Part shown: piece after piece, positions 19,941 through 30,000 of the stretch | Numbering within the stretch: position 1 is the first letter of the stretch | Layout: each line of letters begins with the position of its first letter | Assembly (NCBI GenBank): GCA_016195815.1 | Contig: JACPYX010000007.1 | Coordinates: 558,001 to 622,000, forward strand | From: Chloroflexota bacterium | GTDB taxonomy: Bacteria > Chloroflexota > Anaerolineae > Anaerolineales > Villigracilaceae | Direction of reading: 5' to 3' | Length of the DNA: 64,000 nt | Program-made: the position numbers and the translations under genes | Notes under the pieces: generated by a model | Seen by the model: only the letters and a program-made list of their open reading frames with translations | The model's database searches: none | What the model was told of the DNA's origin: nothing

Positions 19941-21254
19941 ATGAACAAAAAACTGTTTACGCTGTTCAGCCTTCTGCTGATCGCCGCGTTCGCACTTTCG
20001 GCCTGCGCTCCCGCCGCAACACCGACAGAAGTCGCAACTGAAGCGCCCACCATCCCGGCCGCAACTGAAGCCCCGACCACCGCGCCCGTCACAATTGCCT
20101 TCTGGGAACAAGAGGGCGAAGACGTGGACGTGTTCATTGACCAATTGATCGCCGATTTTCAAATAGCGAATCCCACCATCACTGTTGAAAGAACGCATTA
20201 CGAAAACGAAGCCCTCCGCGACCAATTCCAAACCGCCTCACTCGCCAATGCCGCCCCAGACGTCGTACGCGTACCGAATGATTTCGCCGGCCCCTTCAGT
20301 GCGCTGGATATTATCGCTCCAGTGGATCAAATGTTTGATCAACAATTCCTGGCCCAGTTCTTCCCGGGATCCCTCGATCCTGCAATAGTTGGCGGCACCC
20401 TCTGGGGAGTTCCCGACAACTATGGCAACCACCTGATGTTGATCTACAACAAAGATTTAATCGCTCAACCACCTGCCACCTTTGACGAGTTGATTACTCA
20501 AGCCAAAGCACTTACACAAGGTGACGTTCAGGGCTTTGCATACAACCTGAATGAGCCCTTCTGGGGCGCTGGTTTCTACGGCGCTTTCGGGGGTTGGCCA
20601 CTGGATGCAAATGACAAGCCGCAGTTTAACAACCAAGCTTTCACTGATTACCTGACCTTCGTTGCCAAACTAAAGACCGATGGCGTTGTACCGAACGAAT
20701 GCGACTACAACTGCGCCGACACACTGATGAAGGAAGGCAAGGCCGCCATGATCATCAATGGCGACTGGTCGCTAGGCGACTACACCAAAGCGCTCGGTGA
20801 CAAGGTGGGCGTTGCCCCCGTCCCGTCCATCAACGGCAAGCCCTATACTGAAATGACCGCCGGCAAATACTTCATGGTCTCCAAGGCCATTTTGGACGAT
20901 TCCGCCAAGAAAGATGCCATTGCGAAATTCATTACCTTCATGACATCTGCAGATGTCCAAAAGAAATGGCTTGACCAGTTCAAGCGCCTGCCGTCCAACG
21001 CGGAAGTTGCGAAGGATCCCTCGATCACCAGCGATCCGATCTTAGCTGGCTCCATGGCGGCCTTGGCGAATGGGCGCGGTCAGCCTGCCGCTCCGGAAAT
21101 GCGTTGCGCGTGGGATGCCTGGCGCCCGAACTTGGAAGGCGTGATGGCTGGTACTCTCAGGCCTGCCGATGCTGCCGCCGCCGCACAAGCATCTGCTGAC
21201 GCTTGCGTCGCGACACTCGGTCAGCCAACGCCAGTCCCGACACCCACTCCATAA
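19941..21254 (+). CDS. malE: Maltose/maltodextrin-type substrate-binding lipoprotein
   Basis: The 437-residue precursor has a lipoprotein signal peptide with lipobox LSAC (Cys near residue 21), a Thr/Pro/Ala-rich tether, and a family 1 solute-binding fold (TIAFWEQEGEDVD..., TLWGVPDNYGNHLMLIYNKD, EGKAAMIINGDWSLGDY, TAGKYFMVSK). It would sit outside the membrane and deliver sugar to the permeases. I set the start at 19941 after GAAGGAGAATAAGAG rather than at the upstream TTG. Placement with malK, malF, malG and amylases supports maltodextrin; other oligosaccharides are possible. The tail ends in PTPVPTPTP. Confidence 0.9.
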   Translation: MNKKLFTLFSLLLIAAFALSACAPAATPTEVATEAPTIPAATEAPTTAPVTIAFWEQEGEDVDVFIDQLIADFQIANPTITVERTHYENEALRDQFQTASLANAAPDVVRVPNDFAGPFSALDIIAPVDQMFDQQFLAQFFPGSLDPAIVGGTLWGVPDNYGNHLMLIYNKDLIAQPPATFDELITQAKALTQGDVQGFAYNLNEPFWGAGFYGAFGGWPLDANDKPQFNNQAFTDYLTFVAKLKTDGVVPNECDYNCADTLMKEGKAAMIINGDWSLGDYTKALGDKVGVAPVPSINGKPYTEMTAGKYFMVSKAILDDSAKKDAIAKFITFMTSADVQKKWLDQFKRLPSNAEVAKDPSITSDPILAGSMAALANGRGQPAAPEMRCAWDAWRPNLEGVMAGTLRPADAAAAAQASADACVATLGQPTPVPTPTP

Positions 21255-21269
21255 AAACAACTGTCTATC

Positions 21270-21296
21270 TAGAGGGGGGAGGCTCTTCCCCCTCTA
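21270..21296 (+). terminator. Hairpin between malE and malF
   Basis: TAGAGGGGG pairs with CCCCCTCTA around a 9-nt loop just after the malE stop, followed by ATCAAATTTT. Such hairpins usually stabilise the binding-protein mRNA or attenuate downstream expression. Confidence 0.6.
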
Positions 21297-21324
21297 ATCA
21301 AATTTTCCTGCTGTGAGGCTCGCA

Positions 21325-22824
21325 ATGGAAAACGAATCTAAGCCGCGACGATTTTTGCCTTATCTCTACTGGATTGGGGGACTGTCTGTCCTATATTTTC
21401 TGCTAAACTACCTGATGTCGCCATTTGCATCCGGGGTCACACTTAACCCTAAAATTATGGAGGCGCGTCTAGGTGAAATTGGCGCTTTCCTGGGCAGTAT
21501 TCTGATTGGCCTTGGCGTGATTGAGGTTTATTTCTACCAGATTTTTTTCCGCCAGCCACGCAACCGGGCAACAAACCTGATAACTCGCGGTTTACAGGCC
21601 ATTCTTGGGGCGTTGGCAATCCTGACAGTACTTTCCTTCTTCGAGAAAACCGACTTATTCCGCCTTGGAAATGACTTTGTTGGGAATTTCGTCCGTTCGC
21701 CATTAACTGGATTTGGGTACCTGCAGCAATCATTGGCGAGCGCGGGCGTTGCAAAAAACAATGCGGCACCGGTCGCCGCCCTGATATTGGCCATTGTCAC
21801 TGGAATCGCATATTTTGCGATTCATCTCATGAGTGCAACTCGCTTCAGTCGGCTAGGGTTAGCCTATCTATTAATCATCCCTGCGCTACTTGGAATCCTT
21901 TTTCTGATCATTTACCCTTTTTTATTTGAGATTAAACTGGCTTTCTCCAACGCATCACTCGGAACGCAGGCAACCAAAAATGCCCAATACGGTCTGAACT
22001 TTGGATGGAATAACTTGGCGGCCCTATTCACAGGTAGCGTTGCCAAAGATGCAAAGTTTTTAGATGTATTCTTACGCACGGTTTTGTGGACAGCGATTAA
22101 CGTTACATTTCATGTCACCGGCGGCATGGTTTTGGCATTGTTGTTGCACCGTCCCATGAAGCTCCAAGGGTTTTATCGTACACTGTTAATTTTCCCCTGG
22201 GCCATTCCAACCACCATTGCGGCTATGGCTTTGCGCAACGAATTTGATAGTCGTTACGGATTGTTCAATATCCTGCTTACGGACCTAAACGGGTGGCTGG
22301 CATTAGTCAGCCAAGGGACTGTAAATTTTCCGGTCTTGGGAAATACCTTCTCCTGGTTAGCCGCTAACATTGGTCCGGTAAGCTGGAAACAAGATCCGTT
22401 TTGGGCGTTTGTGTCCATTCTAATTTCTAACATCTGGCTGGGCATCCCTTTCATGTCTGTCATCATCCTAGGCGGCCTGCAAAGCATTTCACAGGAATAT
22501 TATGAAGCCGCAGAGATTGATGGCGCGACCAAATGGCAACAATTCCGCAACATTACCCTGCCGCTGTTGCGCCCTGTTTTGACACCCGCCATCATCTTGG
22601 GCGTAGTCTGGACGTTCAATAAATTCGATGTCATTTACCTGATCACGCAAGGCGGCCCGCAGGAAAAGACAGACATCCTAGTTTCCTCCATGTATAAAGC
22701 CGCTTTCAGTTTTTACCGTTATGGCTTCACAGCCATGTTTGCCCTGGTCATTTTTGTCATCCTGCTGGTCTTTACGTTGATATACCTGCGGGCATCTGGT
22801 GGTCTTAAATCTGCAACTGAATAG
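21325..22824 (+). CDS. malF: Sugar ABC transporter permease (MalF type) with N-terminal membrane extension
   Basis: The 499-residue permease has two parts. Residues about 1-190 form an extension with four hydrophobic helices (for example GGLSVLYFLLNYLM and ILAIVTGIAYFAIHL). Residues about 195-499 are the standard six-helix MalF-like core with the EAA loop EYYEAAEIDGATKWQQFRNI that contacts the ATPase. A GTG at 21313 is in frame, but the ATG at 21325 is better placed after GTGAGG. It overlaps nothing and is followed by malG after 17 bp. Unlike enterobacterial MalF, no large external P2 loop is apparent; the extension is instead membrane-embedded. Confidence 0.88.
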   Translation: MENESKPRRFLPYLYWIGGLSVLYFLLNYLMSPFASGVTLNPKIMEARLGEIGAFLGSILIGLGVIEVYFYQIFFRQPRNRATNLITRGLQAILGALAILTVLSFFEKTDLFRLGNDFVGNFVRSPLTGFGYLQQSLASAGVAKNNAAPVAALILAIVTGIAYFAIHLMSATRFSRLGLAYLLIIPALLGILFLIIYPFLFEIKLAFSNASLGTQATKNAQYGLNFGWNNLAALFTGSVAKDAKFLDVFLRTVLWTAINVTFHVTGGMVLALLLHRPMKLQGFYRTLLIFPWAIPTTIAAMALRNEFDSRYGLFNILLTDLNGWLALVSQGTVNFPVLGNTFSWLAANIGPVSWKQDPFWAFVSILISNIWLGIPFMSVIILGGLQSISQEYYEAAEIDGATKWQQFRNITLPLLRPVLTPAIILGVVWTFNKFDVIYLITQGGPQEKTDILVSSMYKAAFSFYRYGFTAMFALVIFVILLVFTLIYLRASGGLKSATE

Positions 22825-22841
22825 AACGAGGAGCCGTCAAG

Positions 22842-23774
22842 ATGACTACAGAAACCATCCCTATATCTAAGGCTAATTTATCGCCTATTCGCAGGTTCCT
22901 GCGTTGGTTCTTTGTACGCGCCCGCGGCGATAGTCCCTTCAAAACCATCCTCATCCACGCCGTGCTGATCATGGCTTCGATTATCGCGGTGTATCCTGTC
23001 TTGCGTGTCGTCACCATTTCCCTGCGTCCCAACGACACTCTGCTGACAACAGACCTGCGTATTATTCCGCAAAACGCGACACTCGATAACTACAAAGAAG
23101 TACTCTTCGGCGCACCGGACAAGAATCGCAAGTCTGATTTCTTCCTGTGGATATGGAATTCAATCTCGGTGGTGACAGTTACATCTATTGTGAGCATGAT
23201 CTTGGCAGCGGTGAGCGCCTACGCGTTTTCGAGATTCAAGTTTCCGGGGCGATCAGCCGGGCTGGTGTTTCTACTGACAACACAAATGATTCCGGCCGGT
23301 ATGTTGCTATTGCCACTTTTCATCATGCTGGCCCAACTCAAAATGATCAACACATCTCTGGGCCTGATCATTGCCTACTCAGTCAGCTCCGTTCCTTTGA
23401 CTATCTGGACACTTAAAGGTTACTACGATACCATCCCCGTTGATTTGGAGGAAGCCGCCCTAATTGATGGCGCTTCCCGTTATACCACGTTCACCAAAAT
23501 CATCCTGCCACTCTCCACCCCGGCCCTAGCCATTGCTTTCCTATTCAGTTTCATGGGTGGCTGGAGCGAATATCTCGTGGCCCGCGTCGTTCTTCAAAGG
23601 AACGATACGTTCACCTGGCCCCTGGGCATTTTTACCTATGCCCAGCAATTCACTGTATCCTGGGGACAGTTTTCAGCAGCATCTGTGCTGATCGCTATTC
23701 CGGTTATGATTTTATTCCTGTACTCTTCAAAGTGGCTTATTTCGGGGTTAACGCTTGGAAGCGTAAAAGGCTAG
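22842..23774 (+). CDS. malG: Sugar ABC transporter permease (MalG type)
   Basis: The 310-residue permease has an N-terminal polar tail of about 35 residues, six membrane helices and the EAA motif DLEEAALIDGASRYTTFTKI near residue 205. It pairs with MalF to form the translocation channel driven by MalK. The ATG is preceded by GAGGAG. It ends just before a strong terminator, making it the last gene of the transport operon. Confidence 0.92.
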   Translation: MTTETIPISKANLSPIRRFLRWFFVRARGDSPFKTILIHAVLIMASIIAVYPVLRVVTISLRPNDTLLTTDLRIIPQNATLDNYKEVLFGAPDKNRKSDFFLWIWNSISVVTVTSIVSMILAAVSAYAFSRFKFPGRSAGLVFLLTTQMIPAGMLLLPLFIMLAQLKMINTSLGLIIAYSVSSVPLTIWTLKGYYDTIPVDLEEAALIDGASRYTTFTKIILPLSTPALAIAFLFSFMGGWSEYLVARVVLQRNDTFTWPLGIFTYAQQFTVSWGQFSAASVLIAIPVMILFLYSSKWLISGLTLGSVKG

Positions 23775-23793
23775 CCATGGTTAAAACCTTGTA

Positions 23794-23818
23794 GGCGGTC
23801 CTTGTGACCGCCTTTTTT
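23794..23818 (+). terminator. Rho-independent terminator after malG
   Basis: A perfect stem GGCGGTC / GACCGCC with a CTTGT loop, followed by six T. It sits 13 bp before the start of the next amylase gene. Confidence 0.9.
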
Positions 23819-23830
23819 ATGGATACGAAT

Positions 23831-25471
23831 ATGAGAAAAACACTCACTATTTTCCTGCTTTTTGCCAGTCTTCTAACCGGTTGCTTGCCCATTGCCCCAG
23901 CGGTGATTCCAGCCACCTCAACCGAAACATCTGTTCCTCCTACACAAACCATAGCTACTACGCCGTGGTGGAATGATTCTGTCTTCTATGAGATATTTGT
24001 ACGAAGTTTCAACGACAGCAACGGAGATGGAATTGGTGATTTCAATGGTATAACCCAAAAATTGAATTATTTACAAAACTTGGGGGTAACGGGCCTGTGG
24101 CTGATGCCGATCAATCCGTCGCCTTCGTATCACGGTTATGATGTGACTGATTATTACAACGCCAATCCACAATACGGGACAATGGACGATTTCAAGAATC
24201 TGCTGAGGGAGGCGCACAAACGCGGCATCAAAATTATCATTGACCTTGTTATAAATCACACTTCAGACCAGCATCCCTGGTTTAAATCTGCAAAGAAAGA
24301 TCCAAACTCGCCTTATCGGGATTGGTATATCTGGAGCCTAACCGACCCTAAATATGTTGGTCCTTGGGGTGAAAGAGTCTGGCATCCTTCTCCGACGGGT
24401 TATTATTATGGAATTTTTGAAAGCTCCATGCCCGATCTTAATTACAATAACCCCGCGGTAACACAGGAAATCGAAAGGGTGATTAAATTCTGGCTGACAG
24501 ATGTTGGCATAGATGGTTTTCGCATGGATGCAATAAAGCACCTGGTCGAAGAGGGCGTAAAGCAACAAAATACCGAATCCACGCATTTATGGTTAAAGAA
24601 TAATTTTTATCCCACATATAAAGCCGCTAATCCGAACGCGCTGGCAGTCGGCGAGTTATCAGGTGACAGCATAAATATTATTGCCAGATATGTCCAAGGA
24701 AAGCAATTTGATCTGGCGTTCAACTTTCCGCTGGCAATTTCCTTCCTCGACGCGGCAAGCACCGGGGGGCCTTTCCTTGCTATTGATACGCTCAATTTAA
24801 GCGAGAAGGTGCTTCCCGATCGCCAATATGCCACCTTCCTCACCAACCACGACCAGAATCGCGTGATGAGTGTCTTGAACGGCGATGCGAACAAAGCCAA
24901 AGTCGCCGCGGCGCTTCTGCTTACTTCGCCCGGCACGCCGTTCATCTACTACGGCGAAGAGATCGGGCAGCAGGGCAAAAAGCCGGACGAAGACATTCGC
25001 CTGCCGATGCAATGGTCGGCGGATGCAAACGCAGGCTTTACCACAGGCAGGCCGTGGCGCGCGCCGTTCGCAAATTACCAAACCGCGAATGTCGCCGCAC
25101 AACAAAACGATCCCAACTCGCTTCTTTCGCTTTATAAGTCGCTCATTCGGCTTCGTGCCGATCACTCCGCCCTGCGAACCGGCGGCATTCTTCTGCCAGA
25201 TACAGCCAGCACTGGACTCTTTGCCAGTTTACGTTTCAACGATCAGGAAGCCGTACTCGTGCTTGTCAATTTATCCGATATATCGCTCAGCGACTATTCG
25301 TTGACGCTCGACAAAAGTTCCCTGCCTGCTGGAACGCATCAACTCTCAATGCTTTTAGGCGCAGATTCAAACGCGTCATTTACGATCAATGCCGATGGCG
25401 GTTTCTCCAATTTCAAGCCACTCTCCGAAATTCCACCTTATGCGATCAACATCTATCAACTTAATCCATAA
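23831..25471 (+). CDS. GH13 alpha-amylase family glycoside hydrolase, lipoprotein
   Basis: The 546-residue precursor starts with a lipoprotein signal (lipobox LTGC, Cys about residue 17) and a short Thr/Pro tether, then a (beta/alpha)8 GH13 domain: WWNDSVFYEIFVRSF opening, DLVINHTS (region II), GFRMDAIKHL (nucleophile Asp), AVGELSG (acid/base Glu) and FLTNHDQNR (third Asp), followed by a C-terminal beta domain. It should act outside the membrane on alpha-1,4-glucans, feeding the adjacent importer. Start: the ATG at 23831 places the signal peptide directly; ATG 23819 touches the terminator. Transcription must come from read-through or an unseen promoter. Confidence 0.92.
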   Translation: MRKTLTIFLLFASLLTGCLPIAPAVIPATSTETSVPPTQTIATTPWWNDSVFYEIFVRSFNDSNGDGIGDFNGITQKLNYLQNLGVTGLWLMPINPSPSYHGYDVTDYYNANPQYGTMDDFKNLLREAHKRGIKIIIDLVINHTSDQHPWFKSAKKDPNSPYRDWYIWSLTDPKYVGPWGERVWHPSPTGYYYGIFESSMPDLNYNNPAVTQEIERVIKFWLTDVGIDGFRMDAIKHLVEEGVKQQNTESTHLWLKNNFYPTYKAANPNALAVGELSGDSINIIARYVQGKQFDLAFNFPLAISFLDAASTGGPFLAIDTLNLSEKVLPDRQYATFLTNHDQNRVMSVLNGDANKAKVAAALLLTSPGTPFIYYGEEIGQQGKKPDEDIRLPMQWSADANAGFTTGRPWRAPFANYQTANVAAQQNDPNSLLSLYKSLIRLRADHSALRTGGILLPDTASTGLFASLRFNDQEAVLVLVNLSDISLSDYSLTLDKSSLPAGTHQLSMLLGADSNASFTINADGGFSNFKPLSEIPPYAINIYQLNP

Positions 25472-25489
25472 ATCAACGAGGCTCAATCC

Positions 25490-26986
25490 ATGCACACACC
25501 AAAATGGGTAACCGATTCCATCTTCTACCAAATCTTTCCCGACCGCTTCGCAAAATCCGAACGCCTCCCCAAACAGGGACTCAACCTCGAACCCTGGGAC
25601 ACGCCTCCCACCACTTATGGATTCAAAGGCGGCGACCTGCGCGGCGTCACCGAGCATCTAGATTATCTGAAAGACCTCGGCGTCAACGCCATTTATTTCA
25701 CGCCCATTTTTGCATCCGCGTCCAACCATCGCTACCACACCTACGATTATTACAACGTTGATCCGCTGCTCGGCGGCAATGACGCGCTGCGCGAACTGCT
25801 CGATAAGGCGCACAAGAAGAATATGCGCGTCGTGCTGGACGGCGTGTTCAATCACGCCTCGCGCGGCTTCTGGCAATTTCATCAGACGCTCGAAAACGGC
25901 GCGGCCTCGCCTTACGTAGATTGGTTTCACTTCGATCCCGATCGCCTGCAAGGCAAAAGACATTGGGGCGCGTATCCCTCCTCGCATGAACAACAATTGA
26001 TCCAACAAGAAGGCACTTTGAAAGCCATCGGCTATCAGGGCTGGTGGAATCTTCCGGCGCTTCCAAAGTTCAACACCAACACGCCCGCCGTGCGCGAGTT
26101 TATTTTCGGCGTGGCGGAATACTGGATCAACTTCGGCATTGACGGCTGGCGGCTGGACGTGCCGGGAGAAATTGACGACGATTCGTTCTGGCAGGAATTT
26201 CGCCGCCGCGTGCGCGCCATCAATCCTGAGGCTTACATCGTCGGCGAGATCTGGCACGATGCGCGCCGCTGGCTTCAGGGCGATCAGTTCGACGCCAGCA
26301 TGAATTACCTCGTCACGGCGGCGTGCCTGAGTTTCTTCACCGGCAAACATCTTGATTTAAATGAGACTCTCAAAGCAGGCGGCTACCAGGGTCACGTTCA
26401 ACCGATTGACGCAAACGAATTTGCAAATCGGATCGATTCGATTCATGGGATGTACAAGCCGGACGTGACGCGCGTGCAACTTAATCTGCTCGACAGCCAC
26501 GATACGCCTCGCTTCCTGACTTGCGCCGGGCGCGACCTCCCAAGCCTTCAACTCGCCCTGACGTTTCTTTTCACCTACCCCGGCGCTCCCTGCATTTTCT
26601 ACGGCGACGAAATCGGCCTCACCGGGCGGCACGACCCGGAATGCCGTCAGCCTTTTCCATGGGACGAAGGTAAATGGAATCACGACCTGCGCGATTTCGT
26701 CAAAAGCCTGATCGCGCTCCGCAAATCGCATAAAGCCTTACGCTGGGGAAAATTCGAGCGACTTTATTCAACGGATGGGGTTTATATTTTCAAGCGCGCC
26801 ACAGAGGAGGAGACTCTTCTCGTTGCGCTCAACGCGGCTGAAGATGCGCGCAAGGCTGAAGTCGACGCGGCCGGTTCGAGCGGCGGCAGGAAGCGGATTT
26901 TATTCGGGCAGGCGGAAATCGAAGCGGAAAATGAAACCATCAAGCTGACGATCCCGCCGCGCAGTGAAGTTGTTTTGAAAATATAG
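25490..26986 (+). CDS. GH13 neopullulanase/cyclomaltodextrinase-like enzyme, cytoplasmic
   Basis: The 498-residue protein has no signal peptide and begins with TDSIFYQIFPDRFAKS, the start of the catalytic barrel. GH13 regions are clear: DGVFNHASRGF, GWRLDVPGEID (nucleophile Asp), YIVGEIWHDA (acid/base Glu) and LLDSHDTPRF (third Asp). These patterns resemble the neopullulanase/cyclomaltodextrinase/maltogenic amylase subfamily. The N-terminal carbohydrate-binding domain usual in that group is absent. It lies 18 bp after the lipoprotein amylase, so the pair forms an outside/inside degradation system for malto-oligosaccharides. Confidence 0.9.
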   Translation: MHTPKWVTDSIFYQIFPDRFAKSERLPKQGLNLEPWDTPPTTYGFKGGDLRGVTEHLDYLKDLGVNAIYFTPIFASASNHRYHTYDYYNVDPLLGGNDALRELLDKAHKKNMRVVLDGVFNHASRGFWQFHQTLENGAASPYVDWFHFDPDRLQGKRHWGAYPSSHEQQLIQQEGTLKAIGYQGWWNLPALPKFNTNTPAVREFIFGVAEYWINFGIDGWRLDVPGEIDDDSFWQEFRRRVRAINPEAYIVGEIWHDARRWLQGDQFDASMNYLVTAACLSFFTGKHLDLNETLKAGGYQGHVQPIDANEFANRIDSIHGMYKPDVTRVQLNLLDSHDTPRFLTCAGRDLPSLQLALTFLFTYPGAPCIFYGDEIGLTGRHDPECRQPFPWDEGKWNHDLRDFVKSLIALRKSHKALRWGKFERLYSTDGVYIFKRATEEETLLVALNAAEDARKAEVDAAGSSGGRKRILFGQAEIEAENETIKLTIPPRSEVVLKI

Positions 26987-27039
26987 TCCTTGCGCGGCAG
27001 GAGCAACGGAGCCGCATCGTAGAAACAAGAGAGGATATC

Positions 27040-30000
27040 ATGGACTCAAATCAGGAAATTCGGCTCGCCCGCCGCGCATACAACTGGCTGCGCATATCGC
27101 CCCTGCTTACCATTCCCACCCTGCTGATCGTATATCAACTTAGTTCGCCTGCCGCGTGCGCGGCCAATAATCAGTGGTGCGGTAACGAATTCGCAGCCGG
27201 AGGTCTGGTGGGTATTCTCGGTTCTGCGCTCTGGCATTTGGTTCTTCTTCAATATGCAAACAACAAAGACAGCAAATTCGTCCGCAAACATGGACGGCAA
27301 GCTCTTCGATATGCAGGCATTCGCACGGCGGTCCCGCTCATCTTCCTGACAATAGATTTTTTTACAGGGTCGCAGGGTCTCCTAACCTGCCTGGTCATTC
27401 CCATTCTCGTTGCGCTTTGGCTGGTCAACTCAAAGACGGGCTTTGAACAAATCAAAAAAGAAAAAGGTGAATTAGCCGCCGGCGAGTCGTCCGCGCAAAA
27501 TCAACCCGCGTCTGCGAGAACTTCGGGCGAACAGGGCAATGAAACATTGAGCAACATCCTTGATGGATTGCAAAGCGCAGACCAAAGCGCGCGGCTCTCT
27601 GCATTACAGGAATTGAAAAAACTCAATTATGGCAGTGAAACCGCTTTACTGCGGCTCGAAAAAATGGCGATCCACGATCCCGACGCGGCTGTGCGAAAAT
27701 CAGCGCTCGACTTGTTAGCCACCCCGGCCTATCGCCAAATTCAGAGCCGTCTTTCATCGGTGGCGCGCAACGTGCGGCAGGCTATCCTCGAAGAGATTGA
27801 CTCATGGGAAGAAGACGGGCTTCTTCCCACTGAAATTGCAAACGTTATTCGGCAGCGTTACGACTTTACCGCCAGGCCAATTCACGCGCAAAAACTGGCG
27901 GCAACTCCCGCGCCGCCCGTCGCCGCTTTAGCGCAGGAAAAAATTCCGGCGGCGCCTGCCGCGCGGATTGAACCTCCAGCGCCGCCCAAGCCGCAGCTCA
28001 CTCTCACCGAAAGACTCCTCAGCCAGACCAGCATCAACATCTTTTTATACCTGGGCGCTTTCCTGGTGATCGGCGCGGCGCTCATCCTGGCCGCGCTGGT
28101 CGCCGCGACACGCCTGCCCATTTTGCTGGGCGTCACCGCTCTCTTCGCGGGCGGCGCCATCGCCATCAAGAAACGCCTGCCCCAGCCAAGTTTTACACTC
28201 TTCATCGTTTTTTCTTTTCTCCTGCCAATTGACGCAAGCGTTCTTTCGCAATCGCTGAATCTTTCCAATCAGGCCGCCAGCGGATATTGGTCTGCGGTCT
28301 TTTTCATTATGGCAATCGTCTGGGGATTCGCGGTATGGTTCTATTCTTCGCGTTTGTTCAGCATCGCCGCTTTTGTATCGGTCAGCCTGGCCTCCCTGAA
28401 CTTCGGCGCGATATTCAACGCGCCCACAAACTGGAATATTTTCAGCATCGCGTTGGCCAACATGGTTGGATTGCTGGGCGTTCGCATCCTCAAGAGCTGG
28501 AAAGATGACAAGTTTGCGCTTCCGTTGTTTATTGCCGCGCAAATCATACAAGTCCTGGCTGTGCTTGTTTCTCTAACAGCAATAACTTTGGATTTGTTCG
28601 CGGACACAGCCACAACGAACGGATGGATTGCCAGCGCGCTGATATGGACGATGTCCGCTTCATTCTACGCCTGGAGCGGATTGCTGTTCCCGTTCATTCT
28701 TTTCCCCTGGGCCGCGGCGGCCTCCCTGTTGCCCGTCTCGTGGCTAGTTCTTAAATCATTCAACGCTTCCGCTCTCGCACAAATCGTTGGGATATGGATG
28801 TGGGGCGCGCTCTTCGCGTTGCTCAGCGAGTTCCTCGCCCGCAGAAAAGCAGAGTACCCGCAAAAATTTGGCCTGCCCCTCCTGATCGCATCTGCGCCGT
28901 TGTTCATCACCGCAGGGTTATGGGGATTGATTGAAAATACTTCTTATGGTTTTGCCAGCCTGATGGGTACAGCGATCGTTTACACCATTTTGATGATCCT
29001 GCGTCCGCGCGCATACGTCTGGGTTGCCGCGCTGCTGGCAGGCCTGGCGGGATTCTTCGCCTTCTTCAATTTATCCTTCGTTGAAAAAGCAAATATCCTG
29101 CCGGTTTATCAACTCCTGGGCGCGGGCTTGTTACTCCTCGCGCCGGAACTGTCTTTCAAATCATCTTTTAAATTTGATCAGCCCTGGCGCTGGCCGCCTT
29201 TCGTAATCGGACTATTTGTGGCTTTTGTGAATCTCAGCGCGGCACTCCCGAGCTTCGAGAATTTCGGCACATCCGCCATCGTCTTTGGTGCGTACGCGCT
29301 CCTGTCTGCGGCATACGCCCTGCATTTCAAGCGCGCATGGATCGGTTATTTCGCCACCGCATTTTTCGCAATCGGGATTCAATTCGCCCTCCAGCGCTTT
29401 GAACTTGACCTGTGGCTTCCGGTCTTTACCAGCTTATCGGCCTTATATTTCGCAGCCGGCTATTTCCTGCGCGCCGAAAAGACACGCGGCTGGGGGAGCA
29501 TGTTGCGCCTCAGCGGATTGACGCTCGGCGCGATCATCTCGCTCGCGGCTGTGTTCGCGCTCAAAGAGACGGACGGATGGTATGTGCTGGTCATCGGCGC
29601 GCTGGCTGTCTCCGAAGTATTCATTCGTCCCGAAGACCGCCTTGAAGCCGCCGGGCCGATTCTATTCAGCATCGCATCTTTCCTGATCCTGCGCGATTTC
29701 AAAGTCTATGATGTATCGTTCCACTTGTTGAGCATCAGCCTGATCTGGCTGACCGCCGACCTCATCTTCTCGCGGACACTCAAGCCGCGCCGCGCTTCTG
29801 GTTTAACCCGCGCAGTGGGTGCCGCATTCACAATAGTTAACGGAATCCTCCTCCTTATTCCTGACTTTGCAAGCGCGGACCAGGCCGCAATTTCCTACGG
29901 CATTTATGCGGCTTTCTTTGCATACTATGCCTGGTTCTATCGCCGGCCTAACCTTGGATACATCCCAACTGCGTCCGCCGCCCTCAGTATCTTTTATACC

